Below, one piece after another: positions 1-30,717 of a stretch of 64,000 bases of DNA. The DNA comes from Portunus trituberculatus (Eukaryota; Arthropoda; Malacostraca; Decapoda; Portunidae): NCBI RefSeq assembly GCF_017591435.1, contig NC_059301.1:6607060-6671059 (forward strand), given 5' to 3'. The position numbers and the translations under genes were made by a program. Below the pieces are notes generated by a model, which was not told the origin of the DNA, searched no databases, and saw only the letters and a program-made list of their open reading frames with translations. The number at the start of each line of letters is the position of its first letter. The stretch's first letter is position 1.

Positions 1-2265
1 GATCCCCCAAAGCGAAGGTGCCTCTGGCGTTTTGCCTCTGCCAGTTTGGGGGGACGTGAGGAGGTATTATGCTGATTTTCCCTTTAGTGATTATTGCTTC
101 CGTGTCAGAGACCCATCTCTTTGTGCTGAACGCATAACAGAGGTGTTAGTGTCTGGCATGGAGGCGTACATTCCTCATTCTTTTTCTCAACCTAAACCTT
201 CTAAACCTTGGTTTAACTTAGCCTGTTCTCGTGCTATACATGATAGAGAGGTTGCCCACAAAAGGTACTTCAGCCTTCCATCTCCTGAATCTCATGCACT
301 TTATATCTCTGCCCGGAATCATGCCAAGTCTGTTCTTCAACTTGCCAAACACTCTTTCATAAATAGGAAATGTCAAAATCTTTCAAACTCAAACTCTCCT
401 CGTGACTTCTGGCATCTAGCCAAAAACATCTCAAATAACTTCACTTCTTCATCTTTCCTCCTTTATTTCATCCTGATGGCACCACTGCCATCTCTTCTGT
501 CTCTAAAGCTGAACTCTTTTCTCAAACCTTTGCTCACAACTCCACCTTGGACGATTCTGGGCTTGTCCTCCTCTCCTCCTCCCTCTGACTATTTCATGTC
601 TACAATCAAAATTCTTCGTAATGATGTTTTCCATGCCCTTGCTGGCCTAAACCCTCGGAAGGCTTATGGACCTGATGGGGTCCCTCCTATTGTTCTCAAA
701 AACTGTGCTTCTGTGCTTGCACCTTGCCTGGCCAAACTCTTCCAACTTTGTCTATCGACTTCTACCTTTCCTTCCTGCTGGAAGTTCGCCTACATTCAGC
801 CTGTTCCTAAAAAGGGTGACCGTTCTAACCCCTCAAACTACCGTCCTATAGCTTTAATCTCTTGCTTGTCTAAAGTTTTTGAATCTATCCTGAATAGGAA
901 GATTCTCAAACATCTGTCACTTCACAATCTTCTGTCTGATCGCCAGTATGGCTTCCGTCAAGGTCGCTCTACTGGTGATCTTCTGGCTTTCCTTACTGAG
1001 TCTTGGTCATCCTCTTTAGAGATTTCGGTGAAACTTTTGCTGTAGCGTTAGACATATCAAAAGCTTTTGATAGAGTCTGGCATAAAGCTTTGATTTCAAA
1101 ACTGCCCTCTTACGGCTTCTATCCTTCTCTCTGCAACTTTATCTCAAGTTTCCTTTCCGACCGCTCTATTGCTGCTGTGGTAGACGGCTACTGTTCTTCT
1201 CCTAAACCTATTAATAGTGGTGTTCCTCAGGGTTCTGTCCTGTCACCCACTCTCTTTCTATTATTCATTAATGACCTTCTTAACCAAACTTCTTGCCCTA
1301 TCCACTCCTACGCTGATGATACCACCCTACATCTTTCCACGTTCTTTCAGAGACGTCCAACCCTTCAGGAAATCAACAGATCACGCGGGGACGCCACGGA
1401 ACGCCTGACTTCCGATCTTTCTAAGATTTCCGATTGGGGCAGAGAAAATCTAGTAGTTTTCAATGCCTCAAAACTCAATTCCTCCATCTATCAACTCGAC
1501 ACAACCTTCCAGACAACTATCCCTCTTCTTCAATGACACTCAACTGTCTCCTCTTCCACAATGAATATCCTCGGTCTGTCCTTTGCTCATAATCTTAACT
1601 GGAAACTTCACATCTCATCTCTTGCTAAAACAGCTTCTATGAAGTTAGGTGTTCTGAGGCGTCTCCGCCAGTTTTCTCGCCCTCCAACTGCTTACTCTGT
1701 ATAAGGGCCTTATCCGTCCCTGTATGGAGTACTCTTCGCATGTTTGGGGGGTTCCAGTCACACAGCTTTGCTTGATAGGGTGGAATCGAAAGCTCTTCGT
1801 CTCATCAACTCCCTCCTCTGACTAACTGTCTTCAGTCTCTTTCTCACCGCCGAAATGTTGCATCCCTTTCTATATTTTATCGCTATTTTCATGGTAACTG
1901 TTCTACTGATCTTGCTAACTGCATGTCCCTCCTCCTGCGGCCTCGCTGCACAAGGCTTTCTTCTTCCTCTCATCCCTATTCTGTCCAACTCTCTAATGCA
2001 AGAGTTAACCAGTACTCTCAATCATTCATCCCTTTCACTGGTAAACTCTGGAACTCCCTCCCTGCATCTGTATTTCCGAATTCCTACATGTCTTCTTTTA
2101 AGAGGGAGGTATCGAGGCATTTGCTCCCCTAATTCTGGCTGACGGTTTTGGCACTTTTTGCACTTTTTAGAGAGCCAGCACTCAAGTGGGCCTTTTTTTT
2201 TTTTTTTTTTTTTGCCCTTGGCTGGCTCTCTTCCCTACGTACAAAAAAAAAAAAAAAAAAAAAAA
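1..2265 (+). mobile_element. non-LTR retrotransposon (LINE family J1), copy 1, 5' end outside window
   Basis: This element encodes the linker and reverse transcriptase (RT) of a LINE ORF2, followed by the family 3' UTR and a 23-bp poly-A tail (2243-2265). The 3' UTR holds a GC-rich stem whose arms (GCCAGCAC near 2172 and GGCTGGCTC near 2220) flank a T-run; the same feature recurs in the other J1 copies of this window (8626-11880, 52997-54612 and several 3' fragments). Naming the family J1 is mine; the RT resembles Jockey/CR1-superfamily elements but I cannot assign a clade. The left end is cut by the window, so endonuclease and promoter are not visible. Confidence 0.9.
32..1536 (+). pseudogene. 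J1 LINE reverse transcriptase, frameshifted
   Basis: Two overlapping reading frames (about 32-1045 and 1003-1536) together carry RT landmarks in order: the KAYGPDGVPP block near 660, PVPKKGD and YRPIAL near 800-860, QYGFRQGRSTGD near 945, motif A as LDISKAFDRVWH near 1050, motif B GVPQGSVLSP near 1220 and the catalytic YADD at 1309-1320. A frameshift near 1020 (SSL versus FRDFGET) separates the fingers from the palm, and later frames (to about 2130) hold the usual J1 C-terminal tail. Inactive as it stands. The family product reverse-transcribes LINE RNA at a nicked target site. Confidence 0.85.
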
Positions 2266-2545
2266 GTCAATTGCTTGTTTTGCTAACTGCATGCCTCCCA
2301 TTCTCTATCGGGCTCGCTACACAAGAGTTTCTTCATTTCACTCCTATTCTGCCCATCTCTCTGATGCAGAAGTTAACCAGTATTCTCAATCATTCATCCC
2401 TTTCTTTGTCAAACTCTGGAACTCCTTGCCTGCTTCTGTATTTGCATCCTCCTATGACTTGAGCTCATTCACGAGGATGGTTTCAAAACACTTTCCCGTA
2501 TTTTGACTAACGCTTTCGACTCTTTTCGAGGACCGGTATCTTAGT
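2266..2545 (+). mobile_element. J1 LINE 3' fragment
   Basis: It starts directly after the poly-A of copy 1 and encodes the J1 ORF2 C-terminus (ANCMPPILYRARYTRVSS, then SQSFIPFFVKLWNSLPAS) up to about 2506. It lacks RT motifs. The abutment suggests that copy 1 inserted into an older J1 copy, or that the two were joined by rearrangement. Confidence 0.7.
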
Positions 2546-3375
2546 GGAACTCTTTATCAAACAGCAGTTTTTGTATGTGATAAAGATTTTCTTGCTTGGA
2601 GTACAACAAAGAAATTTTTTCTTTGCTAAATGGTGTTACCTGGAGCCACACTGCTGGGCTGTATGGGAACTTCTTCACTTCCCTTTTGCCTTTTAAGATT
2701 GTTATTGGATGTTTCGTGGTACTCATGAAGTACAAATACTGCATCAATAAATGTCCTCCAATATCCAAAACCGTGCCGAGTAACATGTGAGTGCAAAACC
2801 AAACAAGTGGAAAAGTTTCATTACTAGACATCGGTAAAGACTTCCTTGAAGCAGGAAAGTGAGAAGCAGCATATGACAAAAGAGAAGTGAAAGAACTTCC
2901 ACACAGTTCAGTAGTATTGCTCCAGACCAAACGATTCAGCGCTTGAAAAAATACTTTAGTGTTCCGTAACCTCAAGCAAGAAAAACCTTATCAAATTATT
3001 GGTTAGTGATTGCTGAAAAGGTCAGATAAAGAAAAAAAAAGCTGTGTGGTAGAGTGATATGTGTGGCGAGTTAAGAAAAATGGAACGACCTAAGCAACGG
3101 GAAGTCCTAGTTGTAACAATTCCAATGTCCACAAGAAGAAGCAGACACATTAAAACCTTGTACCTTCGAGCCAAAAGGGGATTTTTCCAAGAGATCGTCA
3201 AGACTTATCGTATTTAGTATACTTACCTTAGGTTGCTTACCTGGCAATGTTGGCATTACATTATATAAGCTAGAGACAGATTAGTACATGAAATAACTCA
3301 GTTCCTTTATGAGATCTGGCTCCTGAACTATTGAGGTGAACTGTCATCAGCATGTGTAATAGATAGCATTTCCTA
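2546..3375. other. no gene recognised
   Basis: A 145-codon open frame exists on the minus strand (2541-2975), but I recognise no domain, and codon use looks no different from its surroundings. No RNA gene or repeat unit seen. Confidence 0.4.
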
Positions 3376-3377
3376 GA

Positions 3378-3460
3378 TTTTAAACCGGCACTTCAGTGGG
3401 CCTTTTCTTATATAGTTTTGTTGCTCTTGGCTGGTGCCCTTTCCTACATGATGGAAAAGC
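3378..3460 (+). mobile_element. J1 LINE 3'-terminal stem remnant
   Basis: The sequence CCGGCACTTCAGTGGGCC, a T-rich loop, then TTGGCTGGTGCCC repeats the 3' UTR stem of J1 LINEs without any attached coding sequence. Confidence 0.6.
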
Positions 3461-4273
3461 GCAAAGCTTTTGTCGGTAAAATTTTGTGAGCTGTATTTTT
3501 ATTCCTGTCGTTGTATAACATATGGAGGATGTGACGTATAGAGTAAAGTTCTTTTCCCACGAAGCTGACCTCTAGCAGTTTCCGCTACTTCGTGTCTCAT
3601 TTGAGAGAGCCAGGCAACTGCAAAGAACTGTTACATTACCAATAAGTGTCTACCATCTACTCACGCCATTCGATGAAAGCTTTAACTTTTGAAACAAAGT
3701 CTTACAGCGACTGGTGATCATTTCGAGCGACAGACACCAGCTGCACAGGCAACTCATCGCCTACTTAGTTGCCTGGCCGGGGAGCTGCAGTGGTGTTACA
3801 TAAAAGGCTTTACTGAAAACAATAAGAGATTAATCCCCACCAGTTGCTCCGAATGAAAGTAGTACGCCATTATTGGAAAATATATCAAATGCAATCCTCA
3901 CTCAAAATGAAACTTGTCTCAGCAACAAGAAAATTGAATTAATTAATGTTGACATGATACAAAAAAAATATATATATAGAAATAAACAAATACGTATGTA
4001 AACAGCGCAATGTAACATTTATGCAGTCATAAGAGAAAGCTGCTGCGAGGTGACAATATGAAATAAGTTACGGAAATGTGTCAATACCAAATTGTGGAAA
4101 ATATACTCAATTCAACAATACACTGGGAAAACAGCATCTGTACGTACGACTGTAGGAAATAAATAAAAGAGTTGGCGTTGAAACAGTAGGTTATATTGAC
4201 TACATAGAAAATGGCTTCCTTACCAATATGCAGGCTCTTCAGGGATTGGAAGGGAGGCGGGAGCGTTCAGTAC

Positions 4274-4276
<3 letters not shown>
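3461..4276. other. no gene recognised
   Basis: Mixed-composition DNA, AT-rich after 3900. I see no open frame with family similarity, no repeat unit and no RNA gene. Confidence 0.4.
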
Positions 4277-4332
<56 letters not shown>

Positions 4333-4385
4333 GATCACACGTTGACTAACACAGCAAGCTACAGACGCCTACCACGGGAGCCTGT

Positions 4386-4426
<41 letters not shown>
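4277..4426. repeat. (ATT)n and (GA)n microsatellites
   Basis: ATT trinucleotides at 4277-4329 and GA dinucleotides at about 4387-4426, separated by about 57 bp of unique DNA. Confidence 0.95.
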
Positions 4427-4429
<3 letters not shown>

Positions 4430-4614
4430 AATGAAAGAATGGAATAAATAATGAAATACAAGCAGATTGATAGATTAAATGAATACAAACACTTTTCTTT
4501 TCCTTTTTTTTCTTTTTTCCATTAGCGTATGTATATACATAATACTTCTCTACATTCATTCATAAATATACCTGTATTCTTTTCCCTCATTTTTATAGTA
4601 CATATAAACATTTG

Positions 4615-4618
<4 letters not shown>

Positions 4619-4709
<91 letters not shown>
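4619..4709. repeat. (TC)n microsatellite
   Basis: Uninterrupted TC dinucleotides, about 45 copies. Confidence 0.97.
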
Positions 4710-4711
<2 letters not shown>

Positions 4712-5013
4712 GCACATCCCTACTCGTTACGTTCAAAAAATATATCCTGTAGTATGTATATAGTATAGTATGTGTGTATATGTTTATATCACTGCACTGT
4801 GTACCCATGCACTCAGTGTTGCGTCATGCCAGCGTGTCTTACAAGTCTAGTGATCACCCTTGCGGAGAACGGGAGAAAGAAGCTCATGGTTAGCCGTGCG
4901 AGACCCGGCCTTTGTTCGTTATACATAGTGGACTTGATGAGCATACGCATCTACTACATGCACACATACACGCATACATACATACATATATACTTACATA
5001 CGTATATGTACAT

Positions 5014-5015
<2 letters not shown>

Positions 5016-5054
<39 letters not shown>
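5016..5054. repeat. (GA)n microsatellite
   Basis: About 19 GA copies, preceded by an imperfect CATA-type stretch (4960-5015). Confidence 0.95.
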
Positions 5055-5057
<3 letters not shown>

Positions 5058-5380
5058 TAGCATTAACGTATTTTAAAACCATCTGAAAACTGTCAATGTG
5101 GCGTTGCGCTGCTCCACTGCAATTAAGACTTTGTTGTGCGTTCCTTTGGTAAAGAGATGCTCCATTAAAAAGATGGATTATGATAGGTATCAATTATAAT
5201 CTGACTATGAAAGTGTGTTTTTTTTTACTTTTATTTTTCTCAACATGACCATGATCAGGAACCACAGATATAATTAATTGGATTCTCATTGACTTTCTTT
5301 TTTCCATTCATCATGTCGAGTTCCTGTTAAAATATTCCCTTAATCATAAAAGTAATAAAATAGATCCCTATAACCTCTTC

Positions 5381-5594
5381 TCAACCCATTCAGTACCATG
5401 ACGCGTTTTCATATTCTTTCTGTTTACTATTTTGTGATTTTATACAGCTTCAGAAACTCATGGGGGGGATTAAAATAGTTTAGACTGTGGCCAATAATCT
5501 TTTAACCTCCATATACCTTTCCTAATGTCAATAAAATGGTGTAATTGTGTGCAAATCTCAAGGTATAATGTGTCCCAGTACTGAAGAATTTTAA
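5381..5594 (-). mobile_element. TTAA-type MITE, decayed copy
   Basis: About 210 bp that aligns along its length, in opposite orientation, with the better-preserved copy at 20893-21100 (shared blocks such as TTTTATACAGCTTCAGAAAC and AATGTCAATAAAATGGT). The ends are CCCATTCAGTACCATG and CAGTACTGAAGAATTTTAA, so the left TTAA has decayed to TCAA. No coding capacity. Confidence 0.7.
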
Positions 5595-7076
<1,482 letters not shown>

Positions 7077-7312
7077 CTCCTCCTCCTCCTCCTTCTCTTC
7101 CTCCGCCTCCTCCTTGTTGTCCTCCTCCTCCTCCTCCTCCTCCTCCTCCTCCTCCTCCTTCCTTTCAACTCTTCCTTCTTCGGGTACCAGTTACTTATTT
7201 GGTCGCTGTTTCTTCCTTACTCTCTTTCTTTTATTCCATGTTTCTCCTCCTCCATACATCAACCACTTAGTTTAACGCTCCTCCTCCTCCTTCTCCTCCT
7301 CTTCCTCCTCCT
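7077..7312. repeat. (CTC)n-rich tracts
   Basis: Imperfect CTC/TCC trinucleotide arrays at 7077-7160 and again at 7280-7312, giving Ser- or Pro-rich spurious frames. Confidence 0.9.
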
Positions 7313-7663
7313 GCACCATATTCACCACTTTCCAACTGTATTTCAACCGCCATACACCGTTGTAGTTAATGAGAGGTGGAAGTAATGGCGGTGGCGATAG
7401 CGGTGGCGGTGGTGGTGGTGAGCAGGAAAGAAGACTTGGCATAAGGGATATTTATACTTTGAGCTGGCAGTATTTACTTAGCGAATATCGTGGAAAAAAG
7501 GGAGCTTATAAAGAGGTATATCATTGATTATTTTGATATATTGCAAGTGTTAGTATATCATAAGGATCTGTTTAGGTGTGGATGAAATGTAGTGTCAGGT
7601 AAAAGAGTGGAGGTTTAGTATTACATATGTTTAGTTGAGCGAATGGTATTAATGATAGTCAGG

Positions 7664-7665
<2 letters not shown>

Positions 7666-7739
<74 letters not shown>
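7666..7739. repeat. (GT)n microsatellite
   Basis: About 37 uninterrupted GT copies. Confidence 0.97.
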
Positions 7740-7742
<3 letters not shown>

Positions 7743-7850
7743 GACGTAAGGGTAATTTATTTTGGTGAAAGGTATTAGTTTGAATGGAAAAAGAAAACAA
7801 TAAGTTTGGGTCTGTTCTGGATTTGCGCATCTTCAATCTGATTTTTTTTT

Positions 7851-7951
<101 letters not shown>

Positions 7952-8625
7952 TTGGAGTTCAGTGTGTTGAAAAGTTTTTGGTGTTTTCGCTACTTGTGTT
8001 CACCATTATTACCATTATTTAAGCGGCTGCCTCAGTCCGGCCCGACCACCACGACATCCGTAAGCTTAACTACGAGGCAGACCGCATAAAAAATTCACGC
8101 CGTATGGTGGCACAACTCATTCTGTTTTATGCCTCGTAGGTTCCATTGCTTCTGCTGTATGGAATTTATAGACAACATGCAAAAAGTGGATGAGTGCCTC
8201 ACATACTGTTTCTCAATAATTATTTATTTCTCTAATTCTGGTAAAGATTGGTATGTTTCATAGACGCTTCATAACTGCATGAACATGTCAAATTCAAACT
8301 TGCAATGCGCTTAAGCACATACCTCGCAGCAGCTCATGAACTAATAAACTAATAAATGAAAATAAAAGAAATATTTGCAACGAGTGATAAGATTAATACG
8401 GATGGAGGTCAGTATTCAGGAATTGTGATCACACCATTAGGCACAGAATTAACTCCATGTCAACTCTACGACAAAAAAGATAAAAATGCAACGAGTTGAA
8501 GTTTGTAGTTGTGTGGCAAGGAGCCGTTGAACACTATAGGATGGTATTCAGCGCAAGGTGTGTGGCGACGCCCGTTCATCGCTCTATTGGCTTTTTAGCT
8601 TTATATTAGTTGCGATTAACGATTG
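7952..8625. other. no gene recognised
   Basis: Contains one imperfect inverted pair (CTACGAGGCA near 8070 and TGCCTCGTAG near 8131). No coding similarity. Confidence 0.4.
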
Positions 8626-11600
8626 TTTTTTTTTTTTTTTTACATTACAAGGGCACTGGCCAAGGGCAAACACAGTGTTGGAAAAAAAAAATCCCGCTGG
8701 TTGCCAGGCCCTGTTAAGAGGAAAGTAGAAAGAGAAAAACAAAAAATCTAAAAGGAGGGTCCAGTTAACGTAAGAGGTGTCTTGACACTCCTCTTTTGAA
8801 AGAGTTTAAGTCATAGGCAGGTGGAAATACAGACACAGGTAGAGAGTTCCAGAGTTTACCAGTGTAGGGAATGAAGGAGTGAAGATACTGGTTAACTCTT
8901 GCATTAGGAAGATGGACAGAATAGGGATGAGAAGAAGTAGAGAGTCTTGTGCAGCGAGGCCGCAGGAGGGGAAGGCATGCAGTTAGCAAGTTCAGAAGAG
9001 CAGACAGCATGAAAACAGCGGTAGAAGACAGATAAAGATGCAACATTGCGGCGGTGACTTAAAGAATCAAGACAGTCAGTTAGAGGAGAAGAGTTGATAA
9101 GACGAAAAGCTTTAGATTCCACCTTGTTTAGTAAAGCTGTGTGTGGATCCCCCAGACATGAGAGCCATACTCCATACACGGGCGGATAAGGCCCTTGTAC
9201 AGAGCAAGCAGCTGGGAGGGAGAGAAAATGGACGAAGACGCCATAGGACACCTAACTTCTTGGAAGCTGATTTAGCAAGAGTAGAGATGTGAAATTTCCA
9301 GTTTAGATTTTTAGTGAAGGATAGACCGAGTGTGTTTAATGTAGAGGAGAGGGAAGTTGAGTGTTATTGAAGAAGAGAGGATAGTTGTCTGGAAGGTTAT
9401 GTCGAGTAGATAGTTGTAGAAATTGAGTTTTTGAGGCATTGAACAAAACCAGGTTTTCTCTGCCCCAATCAGAAACAAGTGAAAGATCAGAAGTTAGGCG
9501 TCCTATAGCATCTCGCCTTGAGTCATTTAATTGTTGTTGGGTTGGGCGTCTGTTGAACGCTGTTGAATAATGCAGGGTGGTATCATCAGCATAGGAGTGG
9601 ATAGGGCATTGAGTCAGATTTAGGAGATCATTGATGAATAATAGAAAGAGAGTGGGTGATAGGACAGAACCCTGTGGAACACCACTGTTGATAGTTTTAG
9701 GGAAGAACAGTGACCGTCTACTACAGCAGCAATAGAACGATCGGAAAGGAAACTGGAGATGAAGGTACAGAGAGAAGGATAGAATCCGTAGGAGGGTAGT
9801 TTAGAAATTAAAGATTTGTGCCAGACTCTATCGAAGGCTTTCGATATGTCAAGGCCGACAGCAAAGGTTTCACCGAAGTCCCTAAAAGAGGATGACCAAG
9901 ATTCAGTTAGGAAAGTAAGAAGATCACCAGTAGATCTGCCTTTACGGAAACCATACTGGCAATCAGAGAGAAGGTTGTGAGCTGATAGATGCCTCATTAT
10001 CTTCCTATTAAGGATAGACTCAAAGGCTTTAGAAAGGCAGGAAATCAAAGCTATAGGGCGGTAGTTAGAAGGATTGGAGTGGTCACCTTTTTTAGGGACA
10101 GGTTGAATGTGAGCAAACTTCCAGCAAGAAGGATAAATAGAAGTAGAGAGACACAGATGAAAGAGTTTGACCAGGCAGTGAGCGAGTTCGGAAGCACAGT
10201 TTTTGAGAACAACAGGAGGGACTCCATCCGGACCGTAAGCCTTCCGAGAATCAAGGCCAGAGAGGGCCAGGAAAACGTCTTTATAAAGAATTTTAATTTT
10301 AGGGATGAAGTAGTCAGAGGGTGGAGGAGTAGGAGGAATATGCCCAGAATCATCCAAAGTTGAGTTGGTAGCAAAGGTTTGAGCGAAGAGTTCAGCTTTA
10401 GAAAAGAAGAGACAGCTGTAGAGCCATCTGGATGAAGTAAAGGAGGGAAAGACGAAGAAGTAAAGTTGTTAGAGATATTATTGGCTAGATGCCAGAAATC
10501 TCGAGAGGAGTTAGAATTGGAAAGACTTTGACATTTTCTATTGATGAAAGAGTTTTTAGTAAGTTGGAGAATAGATTTGGCATGATTACGGGCAGAAATA
10601 TATAGGGCATGAGTTTCAGCAGTTGGATGGCTACGGAACCGTTTGTGAGCCGCTCTCTATCATTGACAGCACGAGAACAAGCAGAGTTAAACCAAGGCTT
10701 TTTAGCTTTAGGGTTAGAGAAAGTATGAGGAATGTATAGCTCCATGCCAGAGATAATCACCTCTGTTATGCGCTCGGCACAAAGAGAAGGATCTCTGACA
10801 TGAAAACAATAATCATCCCAAGGGAAATCAGAATAGTACTGCCTTAGTTCCTCCCACTTAGCAGAGTTAAAATGCCAGAAGCACCTCCGCTTAGGCGGGT
10901 CCTGAGGCTGCACTGGAGTGATAGAACTGGTAACGGAAATTAGATTGTGGTCGGAGGAGCCCAACGGAGAGGAAAGTTTAACAGAGTAAGCAGAAGGGTT
11001 GGAGGTTAGGAAAAGATCAAGAATGTTGGGCGTGTCTCCAAGGCGGTCAGGAATACGGGTAGGGAACTTCACTAGCTGCTCTAGGTCATGAAGGATAGCA
11101 AAGTTGAAGGTTTGTTCACCAGGTTGGTCAGTGAAAGAAGATGAAAGCCAAAGCTGGTGGTGAACATTGAAATCCCTAAAATGGAGATCTCAGCAAAAGG
11201 AAAGTGAGATAAGATGTGCTCCACCTTGGAAGTCAAATAGTCAAAGAATTTTACATAGTCAGAGGAATTAGGTGAGAGGTATACAGCACAGATGAATTTA
11301 GTTAGAGAGTGACATTGAAGTCTTAGCCAGATGGTAGAAAATTCTGAAGATTCAAGATTGTGGGCACGAGAGCAAGTGGTGTCGTTACGCACGTATGCGC
11401 AACATCCAGCTTTGGATTGAAAATGAGGATAGAGCAAGTAGGAGGGAACAGAAAAGGGGCTGCTGTCAGTAGTCACAGACAACTGTGTTTCGGTTAGGAA
11501 GAGAAGATGAGGTTTAGTAGAGGAGAGGTGGTGTTCCACAGATTGAAAATTAGAACGAAGGCCACGAATGTTGCAGAAATTGATAGTGAAAGTATTAGAT

Positions 11601-11880
11601 GAAGTGTCAAGACACCCAAGGTCGACAGCAGAGGGGCAGTCCGACCTGGGGACATTTATGGTCCCCTTCCCAGAGGGGGACTCCGAGGCAGGGCGTGGTG
11701 AAGCCATTATTAAATTTTGATTTGAAGAGAGTGTAAAAGTGTAAGGTGTTGTAGTGTAGTGTAGGAAGTAGTAGAAGTTGTCTTTAGAGGGCAGGCTGCA
11801 GCTGCTCAATTGTATAAATGAGACCACAAAGGGAACCGGGAAGAGAGGACACGGGGAATCACTCAGTCTGCAGCAAGAGG
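8626..11880 (-). mobile_element. J1 LINE, copy A, near full length
   Basis: Read on the minus strand, it runs from a 5' UTR near 11880 through an endonuclease and RT ORF to a 3' UTR and poly-A tail (T-run 8626-8641). Its 3' half is almost identical to copy B at 52997-54612, including 3' UTR, so the family was active recently. The exact 5' end is not defined because I find no clear target-site duplication. Confidence 0.88.
8765..11707 (-). pseudogene. J1 LINE ORF2 (endonuclease plus reverse transcriptase), frameshifted
   Basis: A plausible start ATG lies at 11707. The apurinic-type endonuclease begins NFCNIRGLRSN and shows TETQLS, CCAYVRND and, after a frameshift near 11075, GSSDHNLIS with the SDH catalytic signature. 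The RT follows with KAYGPDGVPP, PVPKKGD, YRPIAL, QYGFRKGRSTGD and LDISKAFDRVWH at about 9840-10230. A second frameshift just before motif B (the frame reads STVVFHRVLSYH instead of a GVPQG block) breaks the palm. Further shifts occur in the tail. The same motif-B frameshift is present in copy B. Not functional as it stands. Confidence 0.85.
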
Positions 11881-13446
<1,566 letters not shown>

Positions 13447-13522
<76 letters not shown>

Positions 13523-13590
13523 GTTATCATTACTGTTGTGCTGTTGTTGTTATTATTGTTGTTGTTGTGGTTGTTGTGGCGGTGGTGTGT
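13447..13590. repeat. (GT)n followed by (TTG)n
   Basis: GT dinucleotides at 13447-13517, then imperfect TTG/GTT trinucleotides to about 13587. Confidence 0.95.
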
Positions 13591-13664
13591 AGATTTAAGG
13601 ATAATTAAATGGAGTGGATAAAAGGAAGTAGCTGCCATGATTGAACGGTGAGGAACATACGTAG

Positions 13665-13721
13665 CTCCTCCTCCTCCTCCTCCTCCTCCTCCTCCTCCTC
13701 CTCCTCCTCCTCCTCCTCCTC
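13665..13721. repeat. (CTC)n, read as (GAG)n in the phosphatase 3' UTR
   Basis: About 18 trinucleotides, starting about 30 bp after the TAG stop of the minus-strand phosphatase gene, so the mRNA would carry a (GAG)n tract early in its 3' UTR. Confidence 0.95.
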
Positions 13722-13752
13722 GTCTTCCCAGCGATTCACACACGCCTGCACT

Positions 13753-28801
<15,049 letters not shown>

Positions 28802-28832
28802 TCTGGGGCTGACTGAGAGCCGTCTAGGGCCG

Positions 28833-28868
28833 TCACGCCGCCACCACCAGCAGGCCCTCCTCCCCCAT
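28833..28868 (-). promoter_or_regulatory. possible upstream ORF in phosphatase 5' UTR
   Basis: An ATG at 28868 opens 11 codons (MGEEGLLVVAA) ending TGA 31 bp before the main start. It could dampen translation if the transcript includes it; the transcription start is not visible. Confidence 0.3.
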
Positions 28869-28948
28869 TCTCCGGTCAGTCAGGTCTTGCGATAGGGTGC
28901 TGGGATCCGCTGCGAGTGTGTAGCTGACACGTGTTTACGTCCTCCACC

Positions 28949-28949
<1 letters not shown>

Positions 28950-28999
<50 letters not shown>
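28950..28999. repeat. (GT)n microsatellite upstream of phosphatase exon 1
   Basis: About 25 GT copies, 150 bp 5' of the start codon. Confidence 0.97.
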
Positions 29000-29002
<3 letters not shown>

Positions 29003-29695
29003 ATCCTCTCAGTGTGTTGCTTTTGATGCTTCACTACAGACGGCCAATGTTCGTAGTCAGGCGTCTGCTTTCCACTGTTTCGCGACGTCTACCTCGCTTC
29101 CATTTATAGTAATTGATTGCACTTCCAATATCAGGTATTCCTCATTGTAGCGCCGTAATGTTCTCTTCACAGGAGTTTTGTTCTAGTTCAGTTTTTTTTT
29201 TCTGTCATTCTTTTTTCTAACGTTTGACAAATTTGTCATCACGCATTCACTGGAAAATACACTTACTTTCTCTGTTGAATATTCTTTTCTTTATTGTCTT
29301 ATATACCTCAATACTTTCCCGCCAAAAACGCGTCTTTTTGCTATTACTTTTATTAATATTTTCTTTATTTCCCCACTAATTTCTATGCCACGCCTCACTC
29401 ATGCGTCTCTGATCCATCTCTTGGAAAATCTTAATACTTGTGCTTCTATTTGGAATGTTCTCTACTTTTATTTATTTATTTTTTTCGTGTTAACGTATCT
29501 CAAACTTCTTCCTCTCTGCGTAGGAGTGTTGGATGGAAGTCGTCAGTCCTGCAGTTTCTCGATCCATCCATTAATCACCATCGCCGAAAACTCAGTGGAG
29601 TATTATATTTGGACGAGTGGAAGGACAGAAGCATAGGTTGAGTAAAAGTACTGACTCTTTGTAATGACGCTCGCTCACTTCATTCCTGTCATGCT

Positions 29696-29766
<71 letters not shown>

Positions 29767-30632
29767 ATCACATCATAGTCAGGTTTTGTTTTTTTCTTTT
29801 TTTTCGCTGCAAGTAACGAATATTGTACCAGGTCTCATATTTTTTATGGTGCTACGTTTCTTCCTTTCGATGAAATAATGTACTTTGCCACAAGCACACG
29901 CGTAGAAGCCAATAGACCTGCTAATGTTTGTTCTTCCTTGTGTTTATGTATGGCCTCGCTCACGTCACTGTAACAGACTGGTCACTGGAAACTCTTATCA
30001 AGTGTCCATGTATGTGTGGTTCCATAGTGTGACCCCAGTTCCTCCGTCAAGCACTACTCTCTTCACTGCTTCTCCTTTACCACCATTAGTAGAGTGTCAT
30101 TATTCACTATATCACTTTTTTTTTTCTTATATTTACTTATGTCTATATCACTGTAAGCGTATCACTAGAAAATTTACATGTATATCACTGTATTCTCTCT
30201 CTCTTTCTTTTCCGTATCATTGACTAGCCTTCACTGTATTCTCTAACCGGTGACACTGAAGAGACAGGCTGTACACATTCACTGCATTACACTGCCACGA
30301 CTCTCCGTTGCATCCTCGTCGTTGTCTTCGTCGCTCTATACTAGGAGGTCGTGTGTTTGTCAGTGTTGCTTCACCTTCAGCGCCTTCTTCAGTGTCGCGT
30401 GGTGGCGCTCACTCGCTCCCTCTCCTGCCGCTGACTGTCTGGAATAGAAGCCTTGACTGAGAGACTGATGAGCCCTCCCTCCGTTCCTCCCTCAGGCCTC
30501 CCTCATTCTCCCCCATTGCTCTCTTATCCACCTCTTCCTTCCATCCTGTCTCCATCTCTTTTTTTTTTATCTTTTCTTTTTCTTCCTACTTTACTATCCG
30601 TTCTTGCCTGTCTGTCTCTGTGTGTATTTGTC

Positions 30633-30640
<8 letters not shown>
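29000..30640. other. upstream region, no gene recognised
   Basis: T/C-rich with (TC)n at 29699-29761. Probably contains the phosphatase promoter but I see no convincing TATA/Inr arrangement. Open frames are low complexity. Confidence 0.4.
29699..29761. repeat. (TC)n microsatellite
   Basis: About 31 TC copies. Confidence 0.97.

Positions 30641-30709
<69 letters not shown>
30641..30709. repeat. (TC)n microsatellite
   Basis: About 34 TC copies running into TTTCCCCAG, so it could serve as the polypyrimidine tract of the exon candidate at 30718. Confidence 0.97.
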
Positions 30710-30714
<5 letters not shown>

Positions 30715-30717
30715 CAG

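Noticed and set aside
9989..10363. Basic protein on the plus strand, repeated on the minus strand at 52906-53241
   Set aside because: It is the antisense reading of the J1 LINE RT; its conservation merely reflects LINE copy identity.
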